From positions 1 through 64,000 of the forward strand of contig JAILKU010000136.1 in assembly GCA_024693505.1 (NCBI GenBank): a stretch of 64,000 bases of DNA, in the 5' to 3' direction. Both the position numbers and the translations under genes were made by a program. The notes under the pieces were generated by a model, which had not been told where the DNA came from, ran no database searches, and worked only from the letters and a program-made list of their open reading frames with translations. Positions 48,506 through 57,272 of the stretch are shown piece after piece. How positions within the stretch are numbered: the first letter of the stretch is position 1; the number at the start of each line of letters is the position of its first letter. This DNA is from Bacteroidaceae bacterium. Its GTDB lineage: Bacteria; Bacteroidota; Bacteroidia; Bacteroidales; Bacteroidaceae.

Positions 48506-51500
48506 ATGAGTAAGAAATTTCCTGAACGGAACAAGCTGAACCTGAGTGAGGTTAACAAAGAAGTATTGAAGCAATGGGACGAGGAAGACGTCTTCCACCG
48601 CAGTATGACAGAACGCGAGGGCTGCCCGTCGTTTATCTTTTTCGAGGGACCTCCATCGGCCAACGGACATCCGGGCATTCACCATGTGCTGGCTCGCAGC
48701 ATCAAGGATACGTTTTGCCGCTTCAAGACGATGAAGGGCTACCAGGTGGGGCGCAAGGCCGGATGGGACACTCACGGACTGCCCGTTGAGCTGGGTGTGG
48801 AGAAGGAACTGGGCATCACGAAGGAAGACATCGGTAAGACCATCTCGATTGAGGAATACAACAGCAAGTGCCGCCAGAACGTGATGATGTACACCAGCGA
48901 GTGGACCGACCTGAGCCATCGCATGGGCTACTGGGTGGATATGGAGCATCCCTACATCACATACGATAATAAATACATCGAGACGCTCTGGTGGCTGCTG
49001 AAACAGCTCTACCAGAAGGGTCTGCTCTACAAGGGCTACACCATTCAGCCCTACAGCCCTGCAGCAGGTACGGGTCTCTCGAGCCACGAACTGAACCAGC
49101 CCGGCTGCTATCGCGATGTGAAGGACACCACCGTTACGGCGCAGTTCGAGCTGACCGGCGAGATTGCCTCGAGGTTCAAAATAGATCCTTCTGCAATCGA
49201 CGGGCTGAAGGCCTATGCGCTGGCCTGGACCACTACGCCCTGGACGCTGCCCTCGAACACGGCGCTCTGCGTAGGGCCTAAGATAGAATACGTAGCCGTA
49301 AAGGCTCAGAATCCCTATACCGCCCAGCAGGCCGTCTATGTGCTGGCCGAAGCAAGGCTGAGTGCCTACTTCAAGAGTGAAGAAGACTACCAGGTTCTGG
49401 GTCGCTGCACAGGTGCAGACCTCTTAGGGGTGCACTACAGCCAGCTCTTCCCATGGGTGAAGCCCACCGAACAGGTTGAGGGCCACTTCGAGGACCGCTC
49501 GGCAGAGGCCTTCCGCATCATTCCTGGCGACTACGTCACGACTGAGGACGGTACGGGCATCGTACACATCGCGCCCACATTCGGTGCCGACGACGCCAAG
49601 GTTGCCAAGGATGCCGGCGTGCCAGCCCTGTTCATAGCCGACAAGGCAGGCGATCCGCGCCCGATGGTCGACTTCACGGGCAAGTACTTCCTGCCTCAGG
49701 ATATGGATGCCGATTTCTACGGGAAGTTCGTCAACAAGGAGGAATATGCTTGCCATCAAGGCGCCTTCGTGAAGAACGCCTACGATCCGCAGTATGCCCA
49801 GCTCGACGAGAAGGAACTCGCCAAGACCGAGGACCTGAACATCGTCCTCTGCATCGAGATGAAGCAGGCGGGTACGGCTTTCAAGATAGAGAAGCACGTC
49901 CACAACTACCCCCATTGCTGGCGCACGGACAAGCCGGTGCTCTACTATCCGTTGGACAGCTGGTTCATCCGTGCCAGCGCCGTGAAGGAGCGCATGCAGG
50001 AGCTGAACCGCACCATCCTGTGGAAGCCTGAGAGCACGGGAACGGGACGCTTCGGCAAGTGGCTGGAGAACCTGAACGACTGGAACCTGTCGCGCAGCCG
50101 CTACTGGGGCACACCGCTGCCCATCTGGCGCAACCGCGAGACGAAGGAAGAGATTTGCATCGGCTCGGTTGAGGAGCTATACAACGAGATAGAGAAGGCC
50201 GTAGCAGCTGGCGTCATGCCCGCCAACCCGCTGAAGGACAGAGGCTTCGTGCCCGGCGATATGAGTCAGGAGAACTATGACCGCATCGACCTGCACCGCC
50301 CCTACGTCGATCAGATCTGGTTGGTAGGGGAGAGTGGAGCCGTGCTGAAGCGCGAACTGGACCTCATCGACGTCTGGTTCGACTCCGGTGCTATGCCTTA
50401 TGCCCAGATTCATTATCCGTTCGAGAACAAGGAACTGCTCGACAAGCGTACGGCCTTCCCTGCCGACTTCATCGCGGAGGGTGTGGATCAGACGCGCGGA
50501 TGGTTCTATACATTGCACGCCATTGCCACAATGGTGTCGGACAGCGTGGCCTACAAAGCCGTCATCAGTAACGGACTGGTGCTGGACAAGAACGGCATGA
50601 AGATGAGCAAGCGACTGGGCAACGCCGTAGATCCTTTCGGCGCCATTGAGCAGTACGGCTCGGATGCCGTTCGCTGGTACATGATTACCAACAGCGCCCC
50701 CTGGGACAACCTGAAGTTCGACGAGGAGGGCGTGCAGGAGGTGAGCCGTACCTTCTTCGGCAAGCTGTTCCAGACCTACAGCTTCCTGACGATGTATGCA
50801 AACGTGGACGGCTGGTGCTACGAGGAGGCCGATGTGCCGATGAACGAGCGCCCGGAGATGGACCGCTGGATCCTGTCGGAACTGAACTCCCTCATCCGCG
50901 AGGTGACTGCCTGCTACGAGGACTATGAGCCTACGAGGGCAGGCCGACTCATCCAGGCATTCGTCGTGGACAACGTCAGCAACTGGTTCGTGCGCCTCAG
51001 CAAGAAGCGTTTCTGGGGTTCGGCTATGAGCATCGACAAGCTGAGTGCCTACCAGACGCTCTATACTTGTCTGGAGAACGTGGCTCGCCTGATGGCTCCC
51101 ATCGCACCGTACTATGCCGACCGCCTGTATCGCGACCTGAACGAAGCAACAGGACGGGGAACGGCACAGAGCGTACATCTGGCCACCTTCCCTGAGGCCG
51201 ATGACAGCAAGATAGACAAGGAACAGGAGAGCCGCATGGAGCTGGCTCAGCAGATAACTTCAATGATTCTCTCGCTCAGAAAGAAGGAGCAGATCGTCGT
51301 GAAGCAGCCCCTTCAGCGCATAGCCATTCCGGCCATCGACCAGGAACAGCAGCAGCGCATTGAGGCCATGAAGCAGCTCATACTGGACGAAGTGAACGTG
51401 AAGGAACTGGAGTTCGTGGAAGCCTCGGGCATGTTGGTGAAGAAGGTAAAGTGCAACTTCCGTACGATGGGCAAGAAGTTCGGCAAGCTGATGAAGGCGG

Positions 51501-51916
51501 TTAACAATGCCGTCCTGGCTATGTCGCAGGAACAGATTGCGCAGCTGGAGAAGGACGAGCATCTGCCCCTGACGCTGGAAACAGGCGAGGAAGTGACTGT
51601 TGACCTGGAGGACATCGAAATCTTCAGCGAGGATATTCCCGGCTGGAGTGTGGCGAACGAAGGAACGCTAACCGTAGCCCTCGACCTCACCATCACCGAC
51701 GCTCTGCGACTGGAAGGTATGGCCCGCGAACTCATCCGCAGCATCCAGACCCTGCGCAAGGACAGCGGCTTCGAGATTACCGACCGCATCGTCGTGACCA
51801 TTCCCCAGACGCCGGAGAACGAGACCTGCCTGGCTGAGTTCCGCGACTATATCGCCTCGCAGGTCCTGGCCGACGAGATACGGCTTGGCGAGGAACTTGC
51901 CGTAGAGAAGAAATAA
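48506..51916 (+). CDS. ileS: Isoleucyl-tRNA synthetase, type 2-like, with altered class I signature (GIHH)
   Basis: Charges tRNA-Ile; 1136 residues from the ATG at 48506 (MSKKFPERNKLNLSE). An open frame reaching back to 48212 runs through repeats and the promoter and is not credible. The class I HIGH signature region reads PPSANGHPGIHHVLARS, so positions 57-60 are Gly-Ile-His-His: the first and third residues are swapped relative to HxGH. The KMSKR loop is at 699-703 and a CP1 editing domain lies between. The tail after residue about 900 includes the tRNA-binding region. GxHH enzymes have been described in mupirocin hyper-resistant type 2 IleRS. It heads the ileS-dksA-lspA-DUF4296 cluster. 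Confidence 0.96.
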   Translation: MSKKFPERNKLNLSEVNKEVLKQWDEEDVFHRSMTEREGCPSFIFFEGPPSANGHPGIHHVLARSIKDTFCRFKTMKGYQVGRKAGWDTHGLPVELGVEKELGITKEDIGKTISIEEYNSKCRQNVMMYTSEWTDLSHRMGYWVDMEHPYITYDNKYIETLWWLLKQLYQKGLLYKGYTIQPYSPAAGTGLSSHELNQPGCYRDVKDTTVTAQFELTGEIASRFKIDPSAIDGLKAYALAWTTTPWTLPSNTALCVGPKIEYVAVKAQNPYTAQQAVYVLAEARLSAYFKSEEDYQVLGRCTGADLLGVHYSQLFPWVKPTEQVEGHFEDRSAEAFRIIPGDYVTTEDGTGIVHIAPTFGADDAKVAKDAGVPALFIADKAGDPRPMVDFTGKYFLPQDMDADFYGKFVNKEEYACHQGAFVKNAYDPQYAQLDEKELAKTEDLNIVLCIEMKQAGTAFKIEKHVHNYPHCWRTDKPVLYYPLDSWFIRASAVKERMQELNRTILWKPESTGTGRFGKWLENLNDWNLSRSRYWGTPLPIWRNRETKEEICIGSVEELYNEIEKAVAAGVMPANPLKDRGFVPGDMSQENYDRIDLHRPYVDQIWLVGESGAVLKRELDLIDVWFDSGAMPYAQIHYPFENKELLDKRTAFPADFIAEGVDQTRGWFYTLHAIATMVSDSVAYKAVISNGLVLDKNGMKMSKRLGNAVDPFGAIEQYGSDAVRWYMITNSAPWDNLKFDEEGVQEVSRTFFGKLFQTYSFLTMYANVDGWCYEEADVPMNERPEMDRWILSELNSLIREVTACYEDYEPTRAGRLIQAFVVDNVSNWFVRLSKKRFWGSAMSIDKLSAYQTLYTCLENVARLMAPIAPYYADRLYRDLNEATGRGTAQSVHLATFPEADDSKIDKEQESRMELAQQITSMILSLRKKEQIVVKQPLQRIAIPAIDQEQQQRIEAMKQLILDEVNVKELEFVEASGMLVKKVKCNFRTMGKKFGKLMKAVNNAVLAMSQEQIAQLEKDEHLPLTLETGEEVTVDLEDIEIFSEDIPGWSVANEGTLTVALDLTITDALRLEGMARELIRSIQTLRKDSGFEITDRIVVTIPQTPENETCLAEFRDYIASQVLADEIRLGEELAVEKK

Positions 51917-51960
51917 AGCAATGATAATAATATTATTTAATGTATAACAGACTGTAAGAA

Positions 51961-52347
51961 ATGGAAGAGAAACTTCGCTATTCTGACGAGGAACTGGAAG
52001 AGTTCCGCCAGATTATCCTGGAGAAACTTGAAGTCACGAAGCGTGACTACGAAGTGTTGATGGACCAACTGACAAACCGCAACGACAACGGTGTTGATGA
52101 TACGCAGCCCACCTACCACGCTTTGGAGGAAGGCTCAATGGTGCAGTCGAAGGAGACCTTGATGGATATGGCCGCTCGTGCACAGAAATTCATCCAGGGC
52201 CTGAAGGCCGCGTTGGTCAGAATTGACAATAAGACCTATGGCATCTGCCGCGAGACGGGCAAGCTCATTCCCAAGGAGCGTCTGCGCGCTGTGCCACATG
52301 CTACGCTCAGTATTGAAGCCAAGCAGATGAGAGACAAGAAGAAGTAG
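51961..52347 (+). CDS. TraR/DksA-like protein with degenerate zinc finger
   Basis: A 128-residue cytosolic protein with an N-terminal helical coiled-coil (RYSDEELEEFRQIILEKLEVTKRDYEVLMDQL) and a C-terminal region YGICRETGKLIPKERLRAVPHATLSIEAK. That region aligns with the DksA zinc finger but keeps only one Cys, so a four-Cys zinc site is not possible. DksA-type proteins bind the secondary channel of RNA polymerase with ppGpp. This form, located between ileS and lspA, is the usual Bacteroidota version. It starts 44 bp after ileS. Confidence 0.85.
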   Translation: MEEKLRYSDEELEEFRQIILEKLEVTKRDYEVLMDQLTNRNDNGVDDTQPTYHALEEGSMVQSKETLMDMAARAQKFIQGLKAALVRIDNKTYGICRETGKLIPKERLRAVPHATLSIEAKQMRDKKK

Positions 52348-52368
52348 GGCAGAGAAGGACGTCGGATT

Positions 52369-52974
52369 ATGACAAGGAAGAAAGCACAAACGCTGACGGT
52401 CGTACTTTTGGCCCTGTTGATCGTTTCGATAGACCAGGTCATAAAGATTGCCGTGAAGACCGGGATGTACCTGCACCAGAGCATTCGGGTAACCGACTGG
52501 TTCTACATCCTCTTTACGGAGAATCGCGGTATGGCCTTCGGCATGGAACTTTTCGACAAGCTGTTCCTCACTTCGTTCCGCATCGTGGCTGTCGGATGTC
52601 TTATCTGGTATATCGCAAAGAAGATACGCGGAGGCATCAGTTGGGGCGCCCTCATCTGCCTGACGATGATAATGGCCGGTGCGGCTGGCAATATATTCGA
52701 CTGCGTCTTCTATGGCATGATATTCAACAACCCTCCTGCTCCGCTGAAGGCTGAGTTCGTATCGTGGGGTGCCGGGTATGAGCAGCTGATGATGGGCCGT
52801 GTTGTAGATATGTTCTACTTTCCTCTGGTGGAGTGGAACTGGCCCTACTGGCTTCCCTTCTGGGGTGGTCAGCACTTCATCTTCTTCAGCCCGATCTTCA
52901 ACTTTGCAGACGCCAGTATTTCATGCGGCATTGCTGCACTTGCCATCTTCTATAATAGAATGCTGTTGAGATGA
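52369..52974 (+). CDS. lspA: Lipoprotein signal peptidase
   Basis: Cleaves the signal peptide of prolipoproteins at the lipidated Cys. It has 201 residues with four hydrophobic segments. The catalytic Asp residues are in AGAAGNIFDCVFYG and in FNFADASISCG; VSIDQVIKIAVK and FTENRGMAFGM are further conserved blocks. It contains a longer periplasmic loop than E. coli LspA (NPPAPLKAEFVSWGAGYEQLMMGRVVDMFYFP), typical for Bacteroidota. Its stop overlaps the next start by 4 bp. Confidence 0.95.
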   Translation: MTRKKAQTLTVVLLALLIVSIDQVIKIAVKTGMYLHQSIRVTDWFYILFTENRGMAFGMELFDKLFLTSFRIVAVGCLIWYIAKKIRGGISWGALICLTMIMAGAAGNIFDCVFYGMIFNNPPAPLKAEFVSWGAGYEQLMMGRVVDMFYFPLVEWNWPYWLPFWGGQHFIFFSPIFNFADASISCGIAALAIFYNRMLLR

Positions 52975-53954
52975 AGTTGAGGCTGAGTCTTTCTCTTGCC
53001 GTGCTGATGCTACTGTCCGGTTGTAAGCCATCGAGGCCCGGGGGCGTGCTTTCAGAGTCCAAGATGGAGAATGTGATGGTGGACTACCACCTTGCGCAGG
53101 GCATGGCTGAGGCAGCTGGTGCCGATGTTGATGTGCTGCGATACAAATACATCCAGGCCGTCTTCCGTAAGCACCACATCACGGAGGAGACGTTCGACTC
53201 TTCGCTGATCTATTATAGCGCAAATGCCGAGAAATTCTTGCAGATATACAAGAAAGTGACGCAGCGGGTTGAGGCCCAGGCCACCATTATGGGTGTGGAT
53301 GCGCAGGCCACGCAAGACCGTTACGCCAACCTGACGAGCAAAGGGGATACGGCTAACATCTGGACCGACCTGAAGTATCATACCCTGCAGATTAACTTTC
53401 TCGACAATCTGTACAACTTTCGCATGATGGCGGACACCAGTTTCCATGCAGGCGATCGTTTTCTGTGGCGCTTCAACACGTTCTCGAGAAGCGAGAAGCT
53501 GGTTTACGATGCCATCGCCCTCTTCATGGTTGAATATGAGAATGACTCGGTTGGTTGCATCAGCCGACAGATAAGAAGTGGAGAGCAGGTAGAGCTGAAC
53601 TATACGCCAAAAGCCGAATTTGATTCGCTCGGCATTAAGGGTGTAGGCGGATTCGTTTACCTGCCGTCGTCGATAAAGGAGGACAAGAATTCGTTCCACG
53701 TTCTCATCTTGAGCAACATAGGGCTTATACGCTTTCATCACAATCCGCTGCCCGCTATTGTTGATTCCCTCGCGACCGATTCCCTGGAGACGGATACCGT
53801 GGGCGATGCAATGCCAAAGGCCTCTACACACCGACTGACGCCAGCCGAGATGCGTGAGAGCCAGCCCAGGGAGAAGAAGGTAAACGTCGTGAAGGAGAAG
53901 CCCATAAACATCCGACAGCAGCAGCGACGACAGAACCGACGCCGATGGAGATGA
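52971..53954 (+). CDS. DUF4296 lipoprotein
   Basis: A 327-residue lipoprotein: signal MKLRLSLSLAVLMLLSGC with the lipidated Cys at residue 18. The DUF4296 region covers about residues 25-115 (SESKMENVMVDYHLAQGMAEAAG, YIQAVFRKHHITEETFDSSLIYYSANAEKFLQIYKKV). The rest is a less conserved beta-rich part, ending in a very basic tail (RQQQRRQNRRRWR). The ATG overlaps the lspA stop (ATGA), so it is translated with the peptidase that would process it. Function unknown. Confidence 0.85.
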   Translation: MKLRLSLSLAVLMLLSGCKPSRPGGVLSESKMENVMVDYHLAQGMAEAAGADVDVLRYKYIQAVFRKHHITEETFDSSLIYYSANAEKFLQIYKKVTQRVEAQATIMGVDAQATQDRYANLTSKGDTANIWTDLKYHTLQINFLDNLYNFRMMADTSFHAGDRFLWRFNTFSRSEKLVYDAIALFMVEYENDSVGCISRQIRSGEQVELNYTPKAEFDSLGIKGVGGFVYLPSSIKEDKNSFHVLILSNIGLIRFHHNPLPAIVDSLATDSLETDTVGDAMPKASTHRLTPAEMRESQPREKKVNVVKEKPINIRQQQRRQNRRRWR

Positions 53955-54016
53955 TCCGAGGGCTGCATATTCCCGATTCCCCAATATCCTATTCCTAACC
54001 TAAGACAATTTAACGT

Positions 54017-55009
54017 ATGAAAAAACTGTTTATCCTTACCATTTGCCTGAGTTGCCTCATGCCGGTAGCCGAGGCCAAGAAGAAAAAGACCAGTGGAAAT
54101 CCCATCTTTACTGGGTGGTATGCCGACCCCGAGGGAGCCGTAATGGACGGACGCTACTGGGTGTTCCCCACCTACAGCGCGCCCTACAAGCAGCAGCTCT
54201 TCTTCGACGCTTTCTCATCGAAGGACCTCCTGACGTGGGAGAAGCACGAACGCGTACTGGAGCAGAAGAACATACCCTGGCTCCGCATGGCCCTCTGGGC
54301 ACCGTCCATCATCGAAGCAAACGGCCGCTACTACCTCTTCTTCGGCGGAAACGACGTGCATGAAGGGGAGGTCGGAGGAATCGGAGTAGCCGTATCCGAC
54401 CGACCTGAAGGTCCCTACAAGGACGCCCTCGGAAAGCCGCTGATCAACGAGATCGTAAATGGTGCGCAGCCTATCGATCAGTTTGTCTTCCGCGACGACG
54501 ACGGCCAGTATTATATGTACTATGGCGGTTGGCGCCATTGCAACGTATGCCGCCTCAGTCCAGATCTGCTCAGCATCATTCCTTGGGAAGATGGGCAGAA
54601 ATTCCATGAGATAACGCCCAGCAAAAGCTACGTAGAAGGTCCTTTCATGCTGAAGCGCAACGGCAAATACTACTTCATGTGGAGTGAGGGTGGCTGGACA
54701 GGCCCGGACTACTGCGTCGCCTACGCCATCTCCGACAGTCCTTTCGGACCATTCCAGCGCATCGGAAAGATCTTGCAGGGCGATCCGGAGATTGCAATGG
54801 GTGCAGGTCACCACAGCGTGATTCAGGTGCCGGGGAAGGATGAATACTACATCATCTATCATCGGCGCCCCCTTACGGAGAAAGACGGAAACAGCCGCGA
54901 AACGTGCATTGACCGTCTCATCTTCAACTCCGACGGAACCATTGAACCTGTCAAAATGACCTTCGAAGGGGTAAAGGGCAGAAAACTGAATTCGAAAAGA
55001 CGGAAATAA
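54017..55009 (+). CDS. GH43 family arabinosidase/xylosidase-like enzyme, secreted
   Basis: A 330-residue exported five-bladed-propeller hydrolase; signal peptide to about residue 20 (VAEAK). The catalytic-base Asp is in FTGWYADPEGAVMDGRYW; the pKa-modulating Asp is in NGAQPIDQFVFRDDDG, and the acid Glu is in SKSYVEGPFMLKRNGKYYFMWSEGG. These fit a typical active GH43 enzyme acting on alpha-L-arabinofuranosyl or beta-D-xylosyl ends. It stands alone between lspA-region genes and a small membrane protein, away from the main glycan locus. Confidence 0.87.
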   Translation: MKKLFILTICLSCLMPVAEAKKKKTSGNPIFTGWYADPEGAVMDGRYWVFPTYSAPYKQQLFFDAFSSKDLLTWEKHERVLEQKNIPWLRMALWAPSIIEANGRYYLFFGGNDVHEGEVGGIGVAVSDRPEGPYKDALGKPLINEIVNGAQPIDQFVFRDDDGQYYMYYGGWRHCNVCRLSPDLLSIIPWEDGQKFHEITPSKSYVEGPFMLKRNGKYYFMWSEGGWTGPDYCVAYAISDSPFGPFQRIGKILQGDPEIAMGAGHHSVIQVPGKDEYYIIYHRRPLTEKDGNSRETCIDRLIFNSDGTIEPVKMTFEGVKGRKLNSKRRK

Positions 55010-55035
55010 AATACAATGTTTAACGTTTTTCCACT

Positions 55036-55473
55036 ATGCAGATAATCTTTTATGTATTTCTGGCTGTATCAGCCCTGTTTTTCCTGTTCGTTCCGAAGAG
55101 CCTTCAGCGCAAACTGAAGAGCCAGGGAGCGAAGGATGACTACCATGACCTCAGTGAAATTGAGAACCAGTATGGTACTCCTGTTGAAGTCATCGAGCTG
55201 AATCCTGTGCGAGGCCGCGACATTTATGGCGCCCTCCTCATTTACGACACATTCATTGTGGCGAACGGTTTGCGAATAGAGAAGGCTGACATCGTCGGCA
55301 TAACCTTCAACAATGGTAATATAAACCCCTATCAGGAGAACAACTATCAAATAGTCCTCACCTTACGGAACAGACCGGAGAAGTATGTTCACCTTTCCAC
55401 TGGGATGGATCTCAACTGGTCGAAGGAAACGCTACTGCGTGTAAGCGAGGCTTTGCAGTTCAAGACAGCTTAG
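55036..55473 (+). CDS. Small membrane-anchored protein of unknown function
   Basis: A 145-residue protein with one N-terminal hydrophobic segment (residues about 2-20, IIFYVFLAVSALFFLFVP) and a mixed alpha/beta soluble part (YGTPVEVIELNPVRGRDIYGALLIYDTFIVANGLRIEKADIVGITFNN). No cysteines or catalytic-looking motif. It is 26 bp after the GH43 gene on the same strand and is followed by a hairpin terminator. I do not recognise the family. Confidence 0.6.
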   Translation: MQIIFYVFLAVSALFFLFVPKSLQRKLKSQGAKDDYHDLSEIENQYGTPVEVIELNPVRGRDIYGALLIYDTFIVANGLRIEKADIVGITFNNGNINPYQENNYQIVLTLRNRPEKYVHLSTGMDLNWSKETLLRVSEALQFKTA

Positions 55474-55499
55474 ACGCCGCTTGCCCTCTCAGCCAAATT

Positions 55500-55547
55500 A
55501 TTATCCCCCTCCTGAGTCCTTTCAACCGGCTCATCGAGGGGGATAAT
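55500..55547. terminator. Terminator between convergent genes
   Basis: ATTATCCCCCTC (55500-55511) and GAGGGGGATAAT (55536-55547) form a 12-bp stem with a 24-base loop between the stop codons of the small membrane protein and DUF4301. Confidence 0.7.
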
Positions 55548-55570
55548 TCTGTTCCTATATTTTCTTCTCT

Positions 55571-57109
55571 TTAAGGCTGATGCTGCGGTCTCAATAAATC
55601 GTTAACCGTCTTCACGGGGTTGAAGGTCTCTATGGGTACCTCAACCATCAGCGTGTTCCAGTCGCTCATAGCTCCGTTCCAGAGGCCTGGCAGTTCCAGG
55701 GCCAGTAATTCTCGCCCGTCCTTACTCTTGTGCGAGATGAACCCGGTTGTGGGATCCACAAATTTCCTCAGGTCGAACGGCCGGCCCTTGTAGTCGCGGA
55801 TACCGCATACGAGGTCCACGGGGTTGAAGTGTGTGCCTTCTGCAAACATGCGTTTGGCCTCTTCGTCCTTCGGATTTATCTGACTGCTTTCCAGTATCTG
55901 CGGCTGGATGCTCAGGTCGTGACCGTACACCAGGAACGGTCCGCCTCCGGGCTCGCCTTGGTTCCTGACCACGCCGCAGACGCGCATTGGCCGGTTAAGC
56001 TTTTTGAGGAGCACGGCGGCAAGTTCCTTGTCGGTCATCTCGTCGGTGTCGGGCACTTCAGTCTTCAGCGTATTGCGCATGAAGCTATTTATTTCTTCCA
56101 GTTCGGCACGCTCGCATTCTCCCTTCTCCAGCTTCTCCAGATATTGGAATGTCTGTTGCTGTACGCTCACAAGACGACCTGCGATAACCTGTTTCCAGTA
56201 AACGGTATCCGCTTTCAGCCGATCAGGCACAACGTTGTCTATATTCTTTATGAAGACGATGTCGCTTTCCAGGTCGTTCAGGTTTTCGATGAGTGCACCG
56301 TGGCCTCCAGGGCGGAAAAGTATTTCTCCGTTGTCAAGCCGAAACGGCTGACCGTCTGGCGTGGCGGCTATCGTATCGGTGCTGGGCTTCTGCTCGCTTA
56401 AGCTGACGCTGATTTGTACCTTGTGCCGTTCCATGTATTCGGGCACCTTGCGCTCTATCAAGTCGAGGAACAACTCCTTGTGCTCTGGACTCACTGTGAA
56501 GTGTACATCTGCGCGTCCCTGACTGCTGGCGTACAGCGCGGCTTCGGTGAGGTGTTCCTCGAGGGGAGTGCGCACACAGTCCTCGTAGGCGTGGAACTGC
56601 AGCAGGCCCTTTGGCAGCTGTCCGTAACCCAGTCCGTCTGCATCAAGCAGGCAGGCCACAACGTCCTTGTACCGTCCTTCTGCCATCAGCGTGTCCGCAC
56701 CCATCCCCTTGCATAGTAGGCAGGCGTCATCGAGTGCGTCGAAGAAGGCGAAGTCATGAATCCGGCTGAAGAATGTCTGCTCGAACGGTGTAGTCGGCTC
56801 ATCACTTTCGCTATCTAGAAATGCGAATAGGTCCTTGAACATCCGGCTGGCTGCGCCGCTTGCGGGCACGAACTTGGTAATCTTGTGCCCTTCTGCGCCC
56901 TTGTACAGGTTCCACTGTTCTACAAGGTAATCGGCATCGGCTCCGCCAACCTGCTCGATCACGTTCTCCACCGAAGCCGCACTCTTTATGCGCAGCCAGG
57001 GGAACCCCTTCTCGAAACACTCCATCTGCGCATCAGCCTTCTTTACGGAAATCTCTCGCTGCTGGAACTTCTTCAAGTCTCCATCTGTCCATTTAATCTG
57101 TTGTATCAT
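55571..57109 (-). CDS. DUF4301 family protein
   Basis: A 512-residue cytosolic protein of a Bacteroidota family without known function. Two blocks recall nucleotidyltransferases of the GT-A type: KFVPASGAASRMFKDLFAF (compare the G-x-G-T-R-M loop) and LFRPGGHGALIENLNDLESDIVFIKNIDNVVPD (compare UDP-sugar pyrophosphorylases). Also notable is VVRNQGEPGGGPFLV. On that basis it may be a sugar-nucleotide-type enzyme, but this is an inference. It is divergent from the trp operon with its own promoter and is probably monocistronic. Confidence 0.8.
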   Translation of the reverse strand: MIQQIKWTDGDLKKFQQREISVKKADAQMECFEKGFPWLRIKSAASVENVIEQVGGADADYLVEQWNLYKGAEGHKITKFVPASGAASRMFKDLFAFLDSESDEPTTPFEQTFFSRIHDFAFFDALDDACLLCKGMGADTLMAEGRYKDVVACLLDADGLGYGQLPKGLLQFHAYEDCVRTPLEEHLTEAALYASSQGRADVHFTVSPEHKELFLDLIERKVPEYMERHKVQISVSLSEQKPSTDTIAATPDGQPFRLDNGEILFRPGGHGALIENLNDLESDIVFIKNIDNVVPDRLKADTVYWKQVIAGRLVSVQQQTFQYLEKLEKGECERAELEEINSFMRNTLKTEVPDTDEMTDKELAAVLLKKLNRPMRVCGVVRNQGEPGGGPFLVYGHDLSIQPQILESSQINPKDEEAKRMFAEGTHFNPVDLVCGIRDYKGRPFDLRKFVDPTTGFISHKSKDGRELLALELPGLWNGAMSDWNTLMVEVPIETFNPVKTVNDLLRPQHQP

Positions 57110-57156
57110 ATCGTATTAATTAAGAAGTAAGACAAATAAATTGTTATTATGTGATG

Positions 57157-57164
57157 CAAATTTA
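57157..57164 (-). promoter_or_regulatory. -7 element of the DUF4301 gene
   Basis: TAAATTTG on the minus strand, with a TTGC about 18 bp upstream; 47 bp before the ATG. Confidence 0.6.
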
Positions 57165-57214
57165 CTCGTTTTTCGTCAAATTGCAAAAGAAAAGGATGAA
57201 AAACAGTTATTATT

Positions 57215-57245
57215 TTTGTCTATTTTGAAAAAATGTGTAACTTTG
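57215..57245 (+). promoter_or_regulatory. trp operon promoter
   Basis: TTTG at 57215-57218 and TAACTTTG at 57238-57245 with 19 bp between. The leader to trpB is only about 20-25 nt, too short for a leader peptide or attenuator, so regulation would need to be at the promoter. Confidence 0.75.
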
Positions 57246-57272
57246 TGCCCGTCAGTTCAATAAGGTAAAAAG

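Noticed and set aside
57246-57272. trp leader peptide or attenuator
   Set aside because: The leader is only about 20-25 nt and holds no Trp-rich reading frame or alternative hairpins.
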